Shown here one piece after another: positions 1 to 9,637 of a stretch of DNA of 64,000 bases (its first letter is position 1; each line of letters opens with the position of its first letter). The DNA is taken from contig NC_092673.1 in NCBI RefSeq assembly GCF_964355755.1, positions 129,001 through 193,000 on the forward strand, in the 5' to 3' direction. Under the pieces are notes generated by a model. The model was not told the DNA's origin and made no database searches. It saw nothing but the letters and a program-made list of their open reading frames with translations. The DNA comes from Antedon mediterranea. Its lineage: Eukaryota > Echinodermata > Crinoidea > Comatulida > Antedonidae. The translations under genes and the position numbers were made by a program.

Positions 1-1811
1 CAGTTTATCAACTTTACTAAAAGCAGTTTGTTGTTAGATGATATAATCAATTCTCCCAAAACCTTGGCTGTCATATTTGTACAAGAAAATAACTCCAACG
101 AGGTAAGCTGAGGCATTTCATTTACTCTTAAGGTATCCCGTATAACGTCATTTGTGAATTTATTGAGCTGAACCAGTTTTAAATGCTCAAGAGCAGGACA
201 CGCACTTAAAAACTTAGTAAGCACAGCATCAGCATTGGCATCAGCATCAGCACCATTACCGCCAATTGTTACCCTTTTTAGTTTGGTCATTGAAATGTTG
301 GTATTGGTCATTTCTTCTAGCTCACTATAAAATGACAGATTTTCATCATGAATACATAGAGACAACTCAGATAAATTTGGGCATAGTTTAGCTGTTTTAA
401 GTACATCAATTCCATCAATTTCTTCGAGAACTAAGATTTGTAAATTTGGGCCTATTTTTGGTAATGCCTGTAACACACCAAAAAAATCTAGCATGATATG
501 TCGATGTCCGACTACTTTTAAGTCCCTTAGCATTTGTAAGTTACCTAACTCCTCAAAGTAGTCATTATCACAACTAAACAACTCTATTAATTCAATCTTG
601 ACAAGTTGTGGACATAATATAAAACAGCATATTAATACATTGTTGTACACATTTGGTTTTCCATCTACAACTAATGATCTAAGATTTAAAGTATCATGCT
701 GCCCTGATGCATCTTTGCTCATTGCATAAAGACTCTTGGTTAAGTCAAAATGCTCAAGCACCACAACCCATGGAAGGTTGCGTAAAACTGTGATTAACGC
801 TTGATGCGTTACATCAGTATTACTCAAAGACAATTTTCGCAAGTTTGAGTGAGTTCTTTTCTCTTTAACGCTGTTGATCAACACGGCAAGATCATCGTCG
901 TTCAGTTGGCAGTTTGATAGAATAAGATCTGTAACCATTGTGCAGTGTTTAAAAACTGCTTTGGCTGCCTCCTCTTTGCAGTTTGTACCATTGAGATTCA
1001 GTGACATTAGATTGGGATAAGCTTCTGCAAGTGATACTAAAGTTCCTCTTTTTACCTGCATGCAGTTGCTTAAATTGATTGATGTCAGGCTCTAAAAAAA
1101 TATAAAAGTTTAAAAAAGGCTATAAAAAAAGATTTTAATAAAATATAATAAATATACAAATATACAAATTGAATATTTACCTTGCATCTAAACTTTGCTA
1201 GGTTGATGATGTCATCTTTGACTAGCATAGGGCATCCACTCAAATCCAGGTTTACAAGACTATGATTAATCAACAGATGCAGGTATGGTTTCTTTAAATT
1301 TCTCTCAACCATTAGATGCACCATAATCTTCTCAGACATGTTAGAACCTTTAACCAAAAAAAAGTGATGACTATTGATGCATAGCAACTGAAGAAGCTGA
1401 CAGCTAGACGAAACTGTCTTGAAACGTCAGGTAAAATCAAAGTACAGTAAGTTATACTGGTTTACACTAAATGAACCATAATATCAATATTGACGAACCA
1501 ATTTCCAGTTGTATTTTCAAAACATTTAGTGCAATAGCATTATTTATACAAATAAAGATACTAATGAAATGAAACGGTGTAACTCATAAGCAATAAGAAT
1601 TGTTATTTGAATCAACAACAATAACTACAGCATTGACACTGACGTACAATTCCATTTACTTACTTAAATCATCAAATGGTCCAATAAAGTACTTGTAAGT
1701 TTTCATAACTTTATAATTATCTACAAAGTTTCTGCACCAAAAGTCCATGTTATTTCCTACAAACTGTAAACATATCTGCTGAAGAGTTGCTACTGATTTA
1801 CATTTTGGCAT
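1..1811 (-). CDS. Leucine-rich-repeat protein with N-terminal BC-box-like motif, 5' part (partial)
   Basis: Three coding exons on the minus strand join in frame: 1664-1811 (ATG at 1811, 148 nt), 1181-1347 (167 nt) and 1-1091 (open to the window edge). Donors are A|GTAAGT and CAAG|GTAAAT; acceptors follow T-rich tracts. About 468 residues are visible. Residues 9-18 (TLQQICLQFV) fit the elongin BC-box pattern [ST]-L-x3-C-x3-[hydrophobic]. A linker follows, then many LRRs with LxxLxLSxC-type strands (NLDLSGC, SINLSNC, SLNLNGT, DLILSNC, KLSLSNT). This layout is known from ZYG11/ZER1-like and other LRR substrate receptors of cullin-RING ligases, so a ubiquitin-ligase substrate receptor is the best inference. 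No armadillo part is seen; the C-terminus lies outside. The acceptor of exon 2 was chosen because it is the only nearby one that keeps the frame. A TU-like element begins 385 bp upstream of the ATG. Confidence 0.75.
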
Positions 1812-2187
1812 TTTGACACAGTTCCTCCACAAACACCTTTTAATAAAGTATCTAAAAGTATCATAAAATATTATATTTTAGGCCTAATAATATCCTTTTT
1901 GTTACAGATTATAGTGTTTATGTTGTGGATAAATTACAGATTTAACATACAAGTGTGAAAATACTGTAGTAGTACTGTCCTTGACACATATCACTCACAC
2001 TGTCATAAATTGTTAACATTTAATTATTGATTTATAAATAGAAATTCTATACTGTACATGTGTAAAAAATGTTACGCTAAATGTTACTGTAGGCCTAGTA
2101 CGTTATACTATAGCTAGCCTAGTAAGTTATTGTATATCTACTACTAACCCGTACCATGGAGGTATAAAAATGTATTTATTTATACCT
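1812..2187. promoter_or_regulatory. 5' flank of the LRR gene
   Basis: This AT-rich stretch lies between the LRR start codon and the foldback element. No ORF or clear core promoter motif is visible. Its right end carries a perfect 14-bp inverted repeat (CATGGAGGTATAAA and its complement, 2156-2192), into which the element has inserted. The 5' untranslated region and promoter of the LRR gene should lie here or have been separated from it by the element. Confidence 0.3.
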
Positions 2188-2195
2188 CCATGCCC
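2188..2195. repeat. 8-bp target-site duplication, left copy
   Basis: CCATGCCC immediately precedes the left terminus of the foldback element and is repeated exactly at 7358-7365. Confidence 0.8.
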
Positions 2196-2327
2196 CGGTC
2201 AGTCTAATTACCGAAAACAACCGAAAATAACCGAAAACAACCGAAAACAACAAAACAACCGAAAACAGTCATAAACAACTAAAAACAACTAAAAACAACC
2301 GAAAACAAACCGAAAACAAAATAAAAT

Positions 2328-3197
2328 AATCTAAATACCGAAAACAAATTTTGTATATTTTTTTTAATGTCGCCCTCTATTGAAGGGTGTTTCTAAAGAC
2401 TATAACAGAGAGAATACCGCGCGCGGAAAAGCCAAGGAAGACCCTACGAAATGGTAGTGTGCACAAAATACAACTAAAAATCGTACAATCAATCTATGAT
2501 AACATCGCATTTACTTACAGAATCTATAAAAATATTTTAATTTTAGTCTTTCGATTTTTGATCCAGAAACCAAACGCATTTACTCCTCACAATAATTGTG
2601 AATACGTTAATCCATAGTATAGAAAGTAAATTTACTATGGTTAATCATGATCAATTTAATTATAGATTTTCAAAGATAATAATACAAAAATGATATTTTT
2701 AAGAATATTGATAATATTAGGGACTATAAAGTATACTTAAAACCAGCTCACAATAAAGGATTCAATAAAATCTATTCAGTAAAATTACCGTAGTCGAGTA
2801 AATAACGTTTTTTTCCTTAATCAATTCAGTATTAACTTAAGTGACGAAAACCGAGTACGAAAACGCAAAGTTAGGTAAAATCATGCTTTGTTTTTTAAAA
2901 GACTAAACACGAAATGTGTTTATAGATTTTGTAAGTAAATGTAGTCTACGGTGTATTTCATTGAATTTGTACGATTTTGAGTTGTATTTTGTGCACACTA
3001 CCATTTCGTATGGTCTTCCTTGGCTTTTGCGCGCGCAGTTTTCTCTCTCTGTATGATCTTACCAGGGAGTTGTATTTTACACTACTACTGGTCTTACCCT
3101 CTCTCTGTATGGTCTTAGCTTTAGAAACACCCATCAATAGAGGGCGACATTAACAAAAATATTAAACAAATTTGTTTTCGGTATTTAGATTTTTCAC
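2328..3197. mobile_element. Nested inverted-repeat element in the left arm of the foldback
   Basis: The arms 2328-2500 and about 2955-3197 are long imperfect inverted repeats that share CTAAATACCGAAAACAAA at the outer edge, a TGTCGCCCTCTATTGA block, GGGTGTTTCTAAAG, and a block around GGAAGACC..ACGAAATGGTAGTGTGCAC. The outer edge resembles the terminus of the enclosing element (CTAATTACCGAAAACAA), so the two are probably related. The right arm of the enclosing element lacks this segment. No transposase is seen; the 76-residue ORF at 2387-2617 runs through the arm and is not credible. Confidence 0.7.
3063..3090. repeat. Tiny CAGGG...ACTG palindrome-like insertion (28 bp)
   Basis: It begins CAGGGAGTTGTA and ends ACACTACTACTG, a decayed complement of the start. 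It is flanked by ATCTTAC (3056-3062) and GTCTTAC (3091-3097), which match at six of seven bases. Its first 12 bases are identical to those of the palindrome inserted in the LINE at 28502. Confidence 0.45.
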
Positions 3198-3380
3198 GCT
3201 GCTGCTCTAGCCCGCTACGTCACACGAGATGACTCATTCATTAGATGAAATCAAGCAGCTTTATAGTACTACTACACTTTGACATTTTTGTTAAAATGGA
3301 AACTCCAATATAATTTATTGGTACCACCTGTTGAATCCAAAAACGGCTGAGAAAAGAGTCTAACGACAAATCCCAAATAG

Positions 3381-3995
3381 TAGAGCAGTTAGTGCCATAA
3401 AAATAGCCAAGTTGTGCACTTTATTACCAAAGCATGAAACTTGCCACAAAGTTTCTTTGATGTATATAGATTAAAAATATCGGGGGGTGCCAAGTGTCCA
3501 ACGTCCGGTATGGCGGCCATCTTGATTTCAAAATGGCCACCATAAAAACAAAAAGTCTTCATATCTTGGCAACTATAAACAGTAGAGACTTGATTCTGGT
3601 GTTAAATTGTTCACAAACCACATATTTCTATTTGCTCTAATGAAAAGTTTCGTCAAAAAATGACCGGAAATGACGTTTCTCCCAGTTTGACCTTTGACCT
3701 CTTATCTGTATATCTCAGTAACTACTGATCATTTTCAATCGATTTTGGTGTCATTTTGTTCAGAATAGAGACATTTATATTTGTAGTAATGAAACATTTT
3801 CACATAAAATGACTGGAAATACAATTTATAACCTTTGACATATATAATATGTGAACATACTGTATGTGGTTTACATTGGTATAAATGCACCTAATTTTTT
3901 TTTTAACGAAATAAATGACACTGCAAAAATGAGCAGGAATTATTATTCTGAATTTTTGACTTTTGATGTGATAGGATAGGCGTAAAGTATGACAG
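3381..3995. repeat. Inner inverted-repeat arm of the foldback, left
   Basis: This arm is inverted and diverged relative to about 6495-7056. Shared blocks include TAGAGCAGTTA, ACCAAAGCATGAAACTT, GGGGTGCCAAGTGTCCAACG, TTTGACCTTTGACCTC and the region around ATCGATTTTGGTGTCATTTTG. Differences are scattered substitutions and small indels, so the arms have evolved separately since insertion or before it. Confidence 0.8.
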
Positions 3996-4116
3996 ATCAC
4001 TGAGAAACAGCAATCACTGAGCTCATCTATGCCGACTGGTTTGCTAAACTGTGATGTGTCAATCGTTAGATAAAAGTTTTGGTCCTCTCTCCATCATCTT
4101 TTTTTTTTGCAATGTA

Positions 4117-4458
4117 TTATACCATATGGACAATTGTCTGAAATAAAAGTTGAATTGAATTGTTAGATGCCATTTGGAAATATTTTTGATGTAAAGTAGC
4201 ATTCTTTCGTTGGCCTCTTTGATGTTGCATATGAGACAAGTTCGGAAAGTTTTCATTTTCATGAGTTAAGAGAATACCGTCTTTCAAACTTACTACAAAC
4301 TTATCCTGCATTTGTGCAGTAGACCTACTTTCATTAGTCAGAAACTCAGATAATTCTTGTTCATTTTCGTTGCATCTAAAAAAATGTACTCCATTTTTAT
4401 GGTAATGGGCCTTTGCTGTAAACCATCTGTATCCTTTTCCTCGATTTTCTCTACTCAT
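4117..4458 (-). other. Non-repetitive 113-residue ORF in the foldback loop, unrecognised
   Basis: An ATG-initiated ORF on the minus strand, rich in charged and polar residues (for example KGYRWFTAKAHYHKNGVHFF). It is not made of tandem repeats, unlike its neighbours. No family is recognised. It could be a decayed exon of the element's own gene or chance. It overlaps a shorter ORF in another frame. Confidence 0.2.
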
Positions 4459-4667
4459 TGATTTTTTAGCAAAATCCGAACCAAATCAATTCGTAAAAGA
4501 CATCTCAATATAATTATTCAAGTAATTCTCAAATTAGTGACATGGACCTACAATATACTGTTCTGTACAAGACCTTTTTAGGCATCCACTTGTGAACTTT
4601 CACTTTGAAGGTCTTGGTCTCCTAATCATACAAGAAACAATGTCTGATTTAATCAATCAAAGTAGTG

Positions 4668-6108
4668 GGTCCAGACAAAGAAGGGGATGTAAGACCATCC
4701 ACAGACAAAGAAGGGGGTATAAGACCATCACAGACAAAGAAGGGGGTATAAGACCATCCACAGACAAAGAAGGGGGTATAAGACTATCCACAGACAAAGA
4801 AGGGGTGTAAGACCATCCACAGACAAAGAAGGGGGTGTAAGACCATCCACAGACAAAGAAGGGGGTATAAGACCATCCATACACAAAGAAAGGGGTGTAA
4901 GGCCATCTACAGACAAAGAAGGGGGTGTAGGACCATCCACAGACAAAGAAGGGGGTGTAAGACCATCTACAGACAAAGAAGAAAGGGGTGTAGGACCGTC
5001 CACAGACAAAGAAAGGGGTGTAAGGCCATCCACAGAGAAAGAAGGGGTGTAAGACCATCCACAGACAAAGAAGGGGTGTAAGACCATCCACAGACAAAGA
5101 AGGGGTGTAAGACCATCCACACAGAAAGAAAGGGGTGTAAGACCATCCACACACAACAAAAAAAGGGGTGTAATACCATCAACAGACAAAGAAAGGGGTG
5201 TAATACCGTCCACAGACAAAGAAGGGGGTGTAGGACCGTCCACAGACAAAGAAGGGGGTGTAAGACCACCCACTGACAAAGAAAGGGTATAGGACCACTT
5301 ACAGACAAAGAAGGGGGTATAAGACCATCCACAGACAAAGAAGGTGATGTAGGACCATCCACAGACAAAGAAAGGGGTGTCGGACAATCCACAGACAAAG
5401 AAGGGGATGTAAGACCACCCACAGACAAAGAAGGGGGTGTAAGACCATCCACACACAAAAAAGGGATTATAAGACCATCTACAGACAAAGAAGGGGGTAT
5501 AAGACCATCCACAGACAAAGAAGGGGGTATAAGACCATCTACAGAGAAAGAAGGAGGTGTAAGACCATCCACAGACAAAGAAGGGGTGTAAGACCATCCA
5601 CAAACAAAGAAAGGGGTGTAATACCATCAACAGACAAAGAAAGGGGTTTAATACCATCAACAGACAAAAAAGGGGGTATAAGACCGTCCACAGACAAAGA
5701 AAGGGGTTCACGACCATCCACAGACAAAGAAGGGGGTATAAGACCATCCATAGACAACGAAGGGGGTGTAGGACTATCCACAGACAAAGAAGGGGGTGTA
5801 GGACCATCCACATACAAAGAAGGGAGTGTAGGACCATCCACAGACAAAGAAGGGGTGTAAGACCATCTACATACAAAGAAAGGGTGTAAGATCATCCACA
5901 GACAAAGAAGCGGGTATAAGACCATCCACAGACAAAGAAGGGGGTATAAGACCATCCACAGACAAAGAAGCGGGTATAAGACCATCCACAGACAAAGAAG
6001 CGGGTATAAGACTATCCACAGACAAGGAAGGGGGGTATAAGACCATCCACAGACAAAGAATGGGGTATAAGACCATCTACAGACAAAGAAGGAGGGGTAG
6101 GACCATAT
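4668..6108. repeat. Minisatellite, 30-bp unit, about 48 copies
   Basis: The unit contains ACCATCCACAGACAAAGAAG followed by GGGGTRTAAG. Copies vary in G-run length (occasional 29- and 31-bp units) and by point changes. It lies in the loop of the foldback element. Because 30 is divisible by 3, several minus-strand frames stay open for up to 382 codons with a 10-residue period. These are shadows, not genes. Confidence 0.95.
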
Positions 6109-6494
6109 TACCGAGGAAGCATAGGCCTACAAAAAGAAGATGCAATCAAAATAGGCCTACCAGCCACTTGGAAAACAATAAATTGTAGAATAACTGAGGC
6201 TTGATTGTTGAAATATAAAGGGTTCTTTGTAAGGTCATTAATAATATATTGATATAAACACGATCATCATACTATTCATTTGACATTCAAATACAGTCTA
6301 TCTCGAAAAGAAGCTCATACTATCACCTTTTCGAGGTTTGACGGTATTCCATAACATGTATGTTATTTCCTCTGTCAAACTATTAAAACTTTTAGCGAAT
6401 CAGAAGGTGCCAACATCGTTGAACTAATAATGGTACCACCAAGCACAATATTTACCAATTCTATGTACAATATACAATTTAAGTACATTAATCA

Positions 6495-7056
6495 TTTAAT
6501 ATAATTACGCCTATCAGGTCAAAGTTCAAAATTAGGTGCATTTAAGACCACCAAAAACCACATACAGTATATTCACATAATTAAAAATCAATAATTAAAT
6601 GTCAAAAGTCATAAATTGTATTTCTGGTCATTTTATGTAAAAATGTTTCATTACTACAAATATAAATGTATTTATTCTGAACAAAATGACACCAAAATCG
6701 ATTGAAAATGACCAGTAGTTACAGAGATATACAAATACGAGGTCAAAGGTCAAACTGAAAGAAACGTCATTTCCGGTCATTTTTGGACGAAAATTTTCAT
6801 TAGAGTAAATAGAAATATATAGTTTGTGAACAATTTGAGACCAGAATTAAGTCTCTAATGGGTATAGTTGCCAAGATATGAACATTTTTTGTTTTTATGG
6901 TGGCCATTTTGAAATCAAGATGGCCGCCATACCGAACGTTGGACACTTGGCACCCCCCGATATTTTGAATTTATATACATTATAGAAACTTTGTGCCAAG
7001 TTTCATGCTTTGGTAATAAAATGCACAGCTCATGTCATTAACTGCTCTACTAAAAG
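6495..7056. repeat. Inner inverted-repeat arm of the foldback, right
   Basis: This is the inverted partner of about 3381-3995, ending near the shared GTTAACTGCTCTACTA-like block. Between it and the outer decamer repeats at 7265 lies about 200 bp with no counterpart in the left arm. Confidence 0.8.
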
Positions 7057-7357
7057 CATTCTGGTATTTATGAGTCCCATGATATAATTCGCTGTCAGAT
7101 AATCATTGAATTATTATCAAAACAGTCCATTGAAGTTTTTGTTTGTAATACTAATAGGATACTTGAAGTATCTAGGCGTGATGAAGTGACCCCCCAGACT
7201 TGACCTTAGCAATAACAATAAGCGAGCAGCGTTTTTTGTAAGAAATATTTTTTTTTATTTTTTTTTCAGCCCGGTTTTCGGTTTGTTTTCGGTTGTTTGT
7301 GGTTGTTTTCGGTTGTTTTCGGTCATTTCCGGTTGTTTTCGGTAATTAGACTGACCC

Positions 7358-7365
7358 CCATGCCC
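7358..7365. repeat. 8-bp target-site duplication, right copy
   Basis: CCATGCCC immediately follows the right terminus of the foldback element and is identical to 2188-2195. Confidence 0.8.
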
Positions 7366-8989
7366 GTACTGTAGGCCTACTCTACTGCTGTACTGCTATT
7401 ACTAAGTACTACTAACTACTCTACTACTACTGTACTTATCATAGTACTGTATTGTATAGTAGGCCTTGGCTTTCCACTTCCCTGTTACAGAAACTAGGCC
7501 TAGGCCTAGGCTTAGTTTTATCGAGGGGGAGAGTTTGAAATGGGCGGTACCGTAAATAAAGTAAGGTCCCACCTGGTAATAATAGAGCTAGGTTGGCTCC
7601 TGCCTGTCGTCTGTGAAAGTTTCTGACGATTTTACGCACTCTCCGATCCTACTTACAAACGTGATACCAACTCGTCGTACCTACCGACAAACGACAACTC
7701 CTCGTATCATCTGTCTTCTTTTTGTTTACATAAACAAACGTCAGATAAACGTAACAACATACTGCCCTCTCTCGGTATTATAATACTATAGAATACGTTC
7801 GATCATGGATAATCCATGGTTCGATCATGGATAATCCATGGTTCGATCATGGATAATCCATGGTTCGATCATGGATAATCTATGGTTCGATCATGGATAA
7901 TCCATGGTTCGATCATGGATAATCCATGGTTCGATAAACAATTATTTGTAATAAAAAAATAGAAATACTGTTCTTTGAGTACATTAAACAATAAGGATAT
8001 ATACAGCACATGTCACACAAGTCACAACACAAGTCACAAATCAGTTTATTTTGATTCATAAATAAAACAAAAATACAAAGCAAAAAATATACAAAAGGAC
8101 CAGGGAGACTTCCATTAAGGCCAAAAGCCGCATGCATGGAAGCCACCCGAACATTTTAAATAATATATAATTCTGTATAATTTAAAAATTAACAAATCAT
8201 AAAATCAACAAAATCATATCAGGTCAGCTACAACCCATCTCTATTACATATATAACAATTTTGGATATAACATAAATCATCATATTCTGAAATAAATTAT
8301 TTTTAAATATGTAGAAAAACCTTTCAAAGAATGTGTATTTACCTTTTCAGTGATCAAATTGACAGTATTGTTAATTAATAAAGGTAGGCTATACCTAATA
8401 CAATTCTTTGCAAACTCATGTCTGACCCTCAACATGAAAGTTGTCTTTAATACGTGTGTTATACGAGTGTAAAGCTTAATTTAATCAAAAGAATTGAAGA
8501 GTGTTGAATAGACGGACCAGAATTTTCTCACTTCATTATTCATCGATGACAATAAATATTAGGCTTATATTTTTATTATTAAAATATTTGGCCTAAACCG
8601 TTTATTTTCTTTTCTCTAATAAATCGCGTTACCCAGGAATCTCGAACTCCGCCAAAATTACACACTGCTATTGGTTAGTGTTATGTTATTAATTACACAC
8701 TGCTATTGGTTAGTGTTATGTTATTAAATATAGTCCAATGCATCTAGCCTACAGCATCACATTTACATTTTGTCTCAATTGTATAGATCAGATCTACAAT
8801 TATAACTAAAGAGCATTCACCTGCCTTGTACTTACAGAGACGAAGAAATTGCTCTAATTACTAATTAATTAATAATGCATTAAAATAAAAGGAGACATTA
8901 AGTTCTTATCGAGGATCGACGATAATGTATAGTGTAGTGTATCAAAACAATATAAAAATCAATTTTATAAAATAAAATGACCGGCTTCT
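7366..8989. other. Gene-free stretch with minisatellite and short duplication
   Basis: No supported gene. It contains AGGCCTAGGCCTAGGC near 7497, a GC-richer patch (7490-7760), and a 22-bp minisatellite (7801-7932). On the minus strand, 7935-8160 resembles an AT-rich LINE 3' tail, but weakly. A tandem duplication of about 35 bp lies at about 8655-8726 (ACACTGCTATTGGTTAGTG in each copy). The last few hundred bases should be the 3' untranslated region of the cytokine receptor. Confidence 0.4.
7801..7932. repeat. Minisatellite, 22-bp unit, 6 copies
   Basis: The unit contains GATCATGGATAATCCATGGT plus TC, with one substitution in the fourth copy. Each unit contains the imperfect palindrome ATGGATAATCCAT. 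Confidence 0.95.
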
Positions 8990-9637
8990 TCAATACGTAA
9001 ACATGTCATAAGTATTAACTGTTTCTGGCATACAATTCAACAAGTTTTCAATTTCTTCCTCTCCAATGAATTCCTCCTTTCTGTCATAATAATCGCCTGT
9101 GAATGGAGTATACTCCGTCGAAACAGCTTGCGGGTTAATGTCTTCTACGTTGGCATGAAGAACCTCGTCTAATTTGCAATAAGGATCTGAGACGTAATTA
9201 GTTTCCGGTGCATTTTTTCCAGACTTATCTGAAAAAACTGACGTCATTTTCGTGTACGGATTTGAGTGCTCGTCGGTTCTGCTTTCCTCCGCGACGACCA
9301 GAGGGGACAATTGGAGTGTATCGTAATCATCTGTTTTTCGCAGGCGAAAGTATGGCGTGCTTCCCTCTTTAAGTGTTATGTTGTCAGTTGTAACTGCATT
9401 TTTAAGATAATTTGAACCGTTTTCATTTACGACTGAGATTTGATAGTCTGTGCCAACAGAAGGTACAACCACGTAAGTATTTGGCTCTTCATTTACATGA
9501 GAATCAGGACTAAATTCATGGAAGCCTTGATCGGAACTCGTCGAACTATACGTTTTTAAAAAGTTCGACTTCTTTCTTGGCTTTAAGTCATCAAAAAATT
9601 CCTTTTCAACTGATCGAGGACTAAAAGAGCTAATTTC
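8990..9637 (-). CDS. Cytokine receptor exon 10: cytoplasmic tail
   Basis: 215 codons from GAA ATT to TAA. Acidic and hydrophobic EKEFFDDL near the membrane could serve as box 2, followed by a Ser-rich stretch (YSSTSSDQGF). About 15 tyrosines are scattered through it. Tyr605 lies in YTKM, a YxxM PI3K-SH2 type site. No YxxQ STAT3-type site is seen. The protein ends YDMFTY. Confidence 0.85.
   Translation of the reverse strand, partial: EISSFSPRSVEKEFFDDLKPRKKSNFLKTYSSTSSDQGFHEFSPDSHVNEEPNTYVVVPSVGTDYQISVVNENGSNYLKNAVTTDNITLKEGSTPYFRLRKTDDYDTLQLSPLVVAEESRTDEHSNPYTKMTSVFSDKSGKNAPETNYVSDPYCKLDEVLHANVEDINPQAVSTEYTPFTGDYYDRKEEFIGEEEIENLLNCMPETVNTYDMFTY

Larger units (their letters stand above)
2196..7357. 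mobile_element. TU-like foldback transposon, 5.16 kb, with 8-bp target duplication
   Basis: The termini are inverted: CGGTCAGTCTAATTACCG at 2196 and its near-complement ending GACTGACCC at 7357. Both are flanked by the identical octamer CCATGCCC (2188-2195 and 7358-7365). The outer arms consist of tandem decamers of CCGAAAACAA type (2211-2345; inverted at 7265-7345). The inner arms are a longer, diverged inverted repeat (about 3381-3995 against 6495-7056). The loop holds a 30-bp minisatellite. From family knowledge, sea-urchin TU elements have this plan: an outer domain of short tandem repeats, a unique inner domain and 8-bp target duplications. No transposase ORF is recognisable, so the copy looks non-autonomous. 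A smaller inverted-repeat element (2328-3197) sits in the left arm only. Confidence 0.85.

Noticed and set aside
4657-6076. Long minus-strand ORFs (up to 382 codons) with CGWSYTPFFV-like periodicity
   Set aside because: They are open only because the 30-bp minisatellite unit is divisible by three; three frames are open at once with equal decay.
7439-8146. Minus-strand ORFs of 66 and 77 codons
   Set aside because: The first has no family, splice or composition support; the second resembles an AT-rich LINE tail, too weakly to call.
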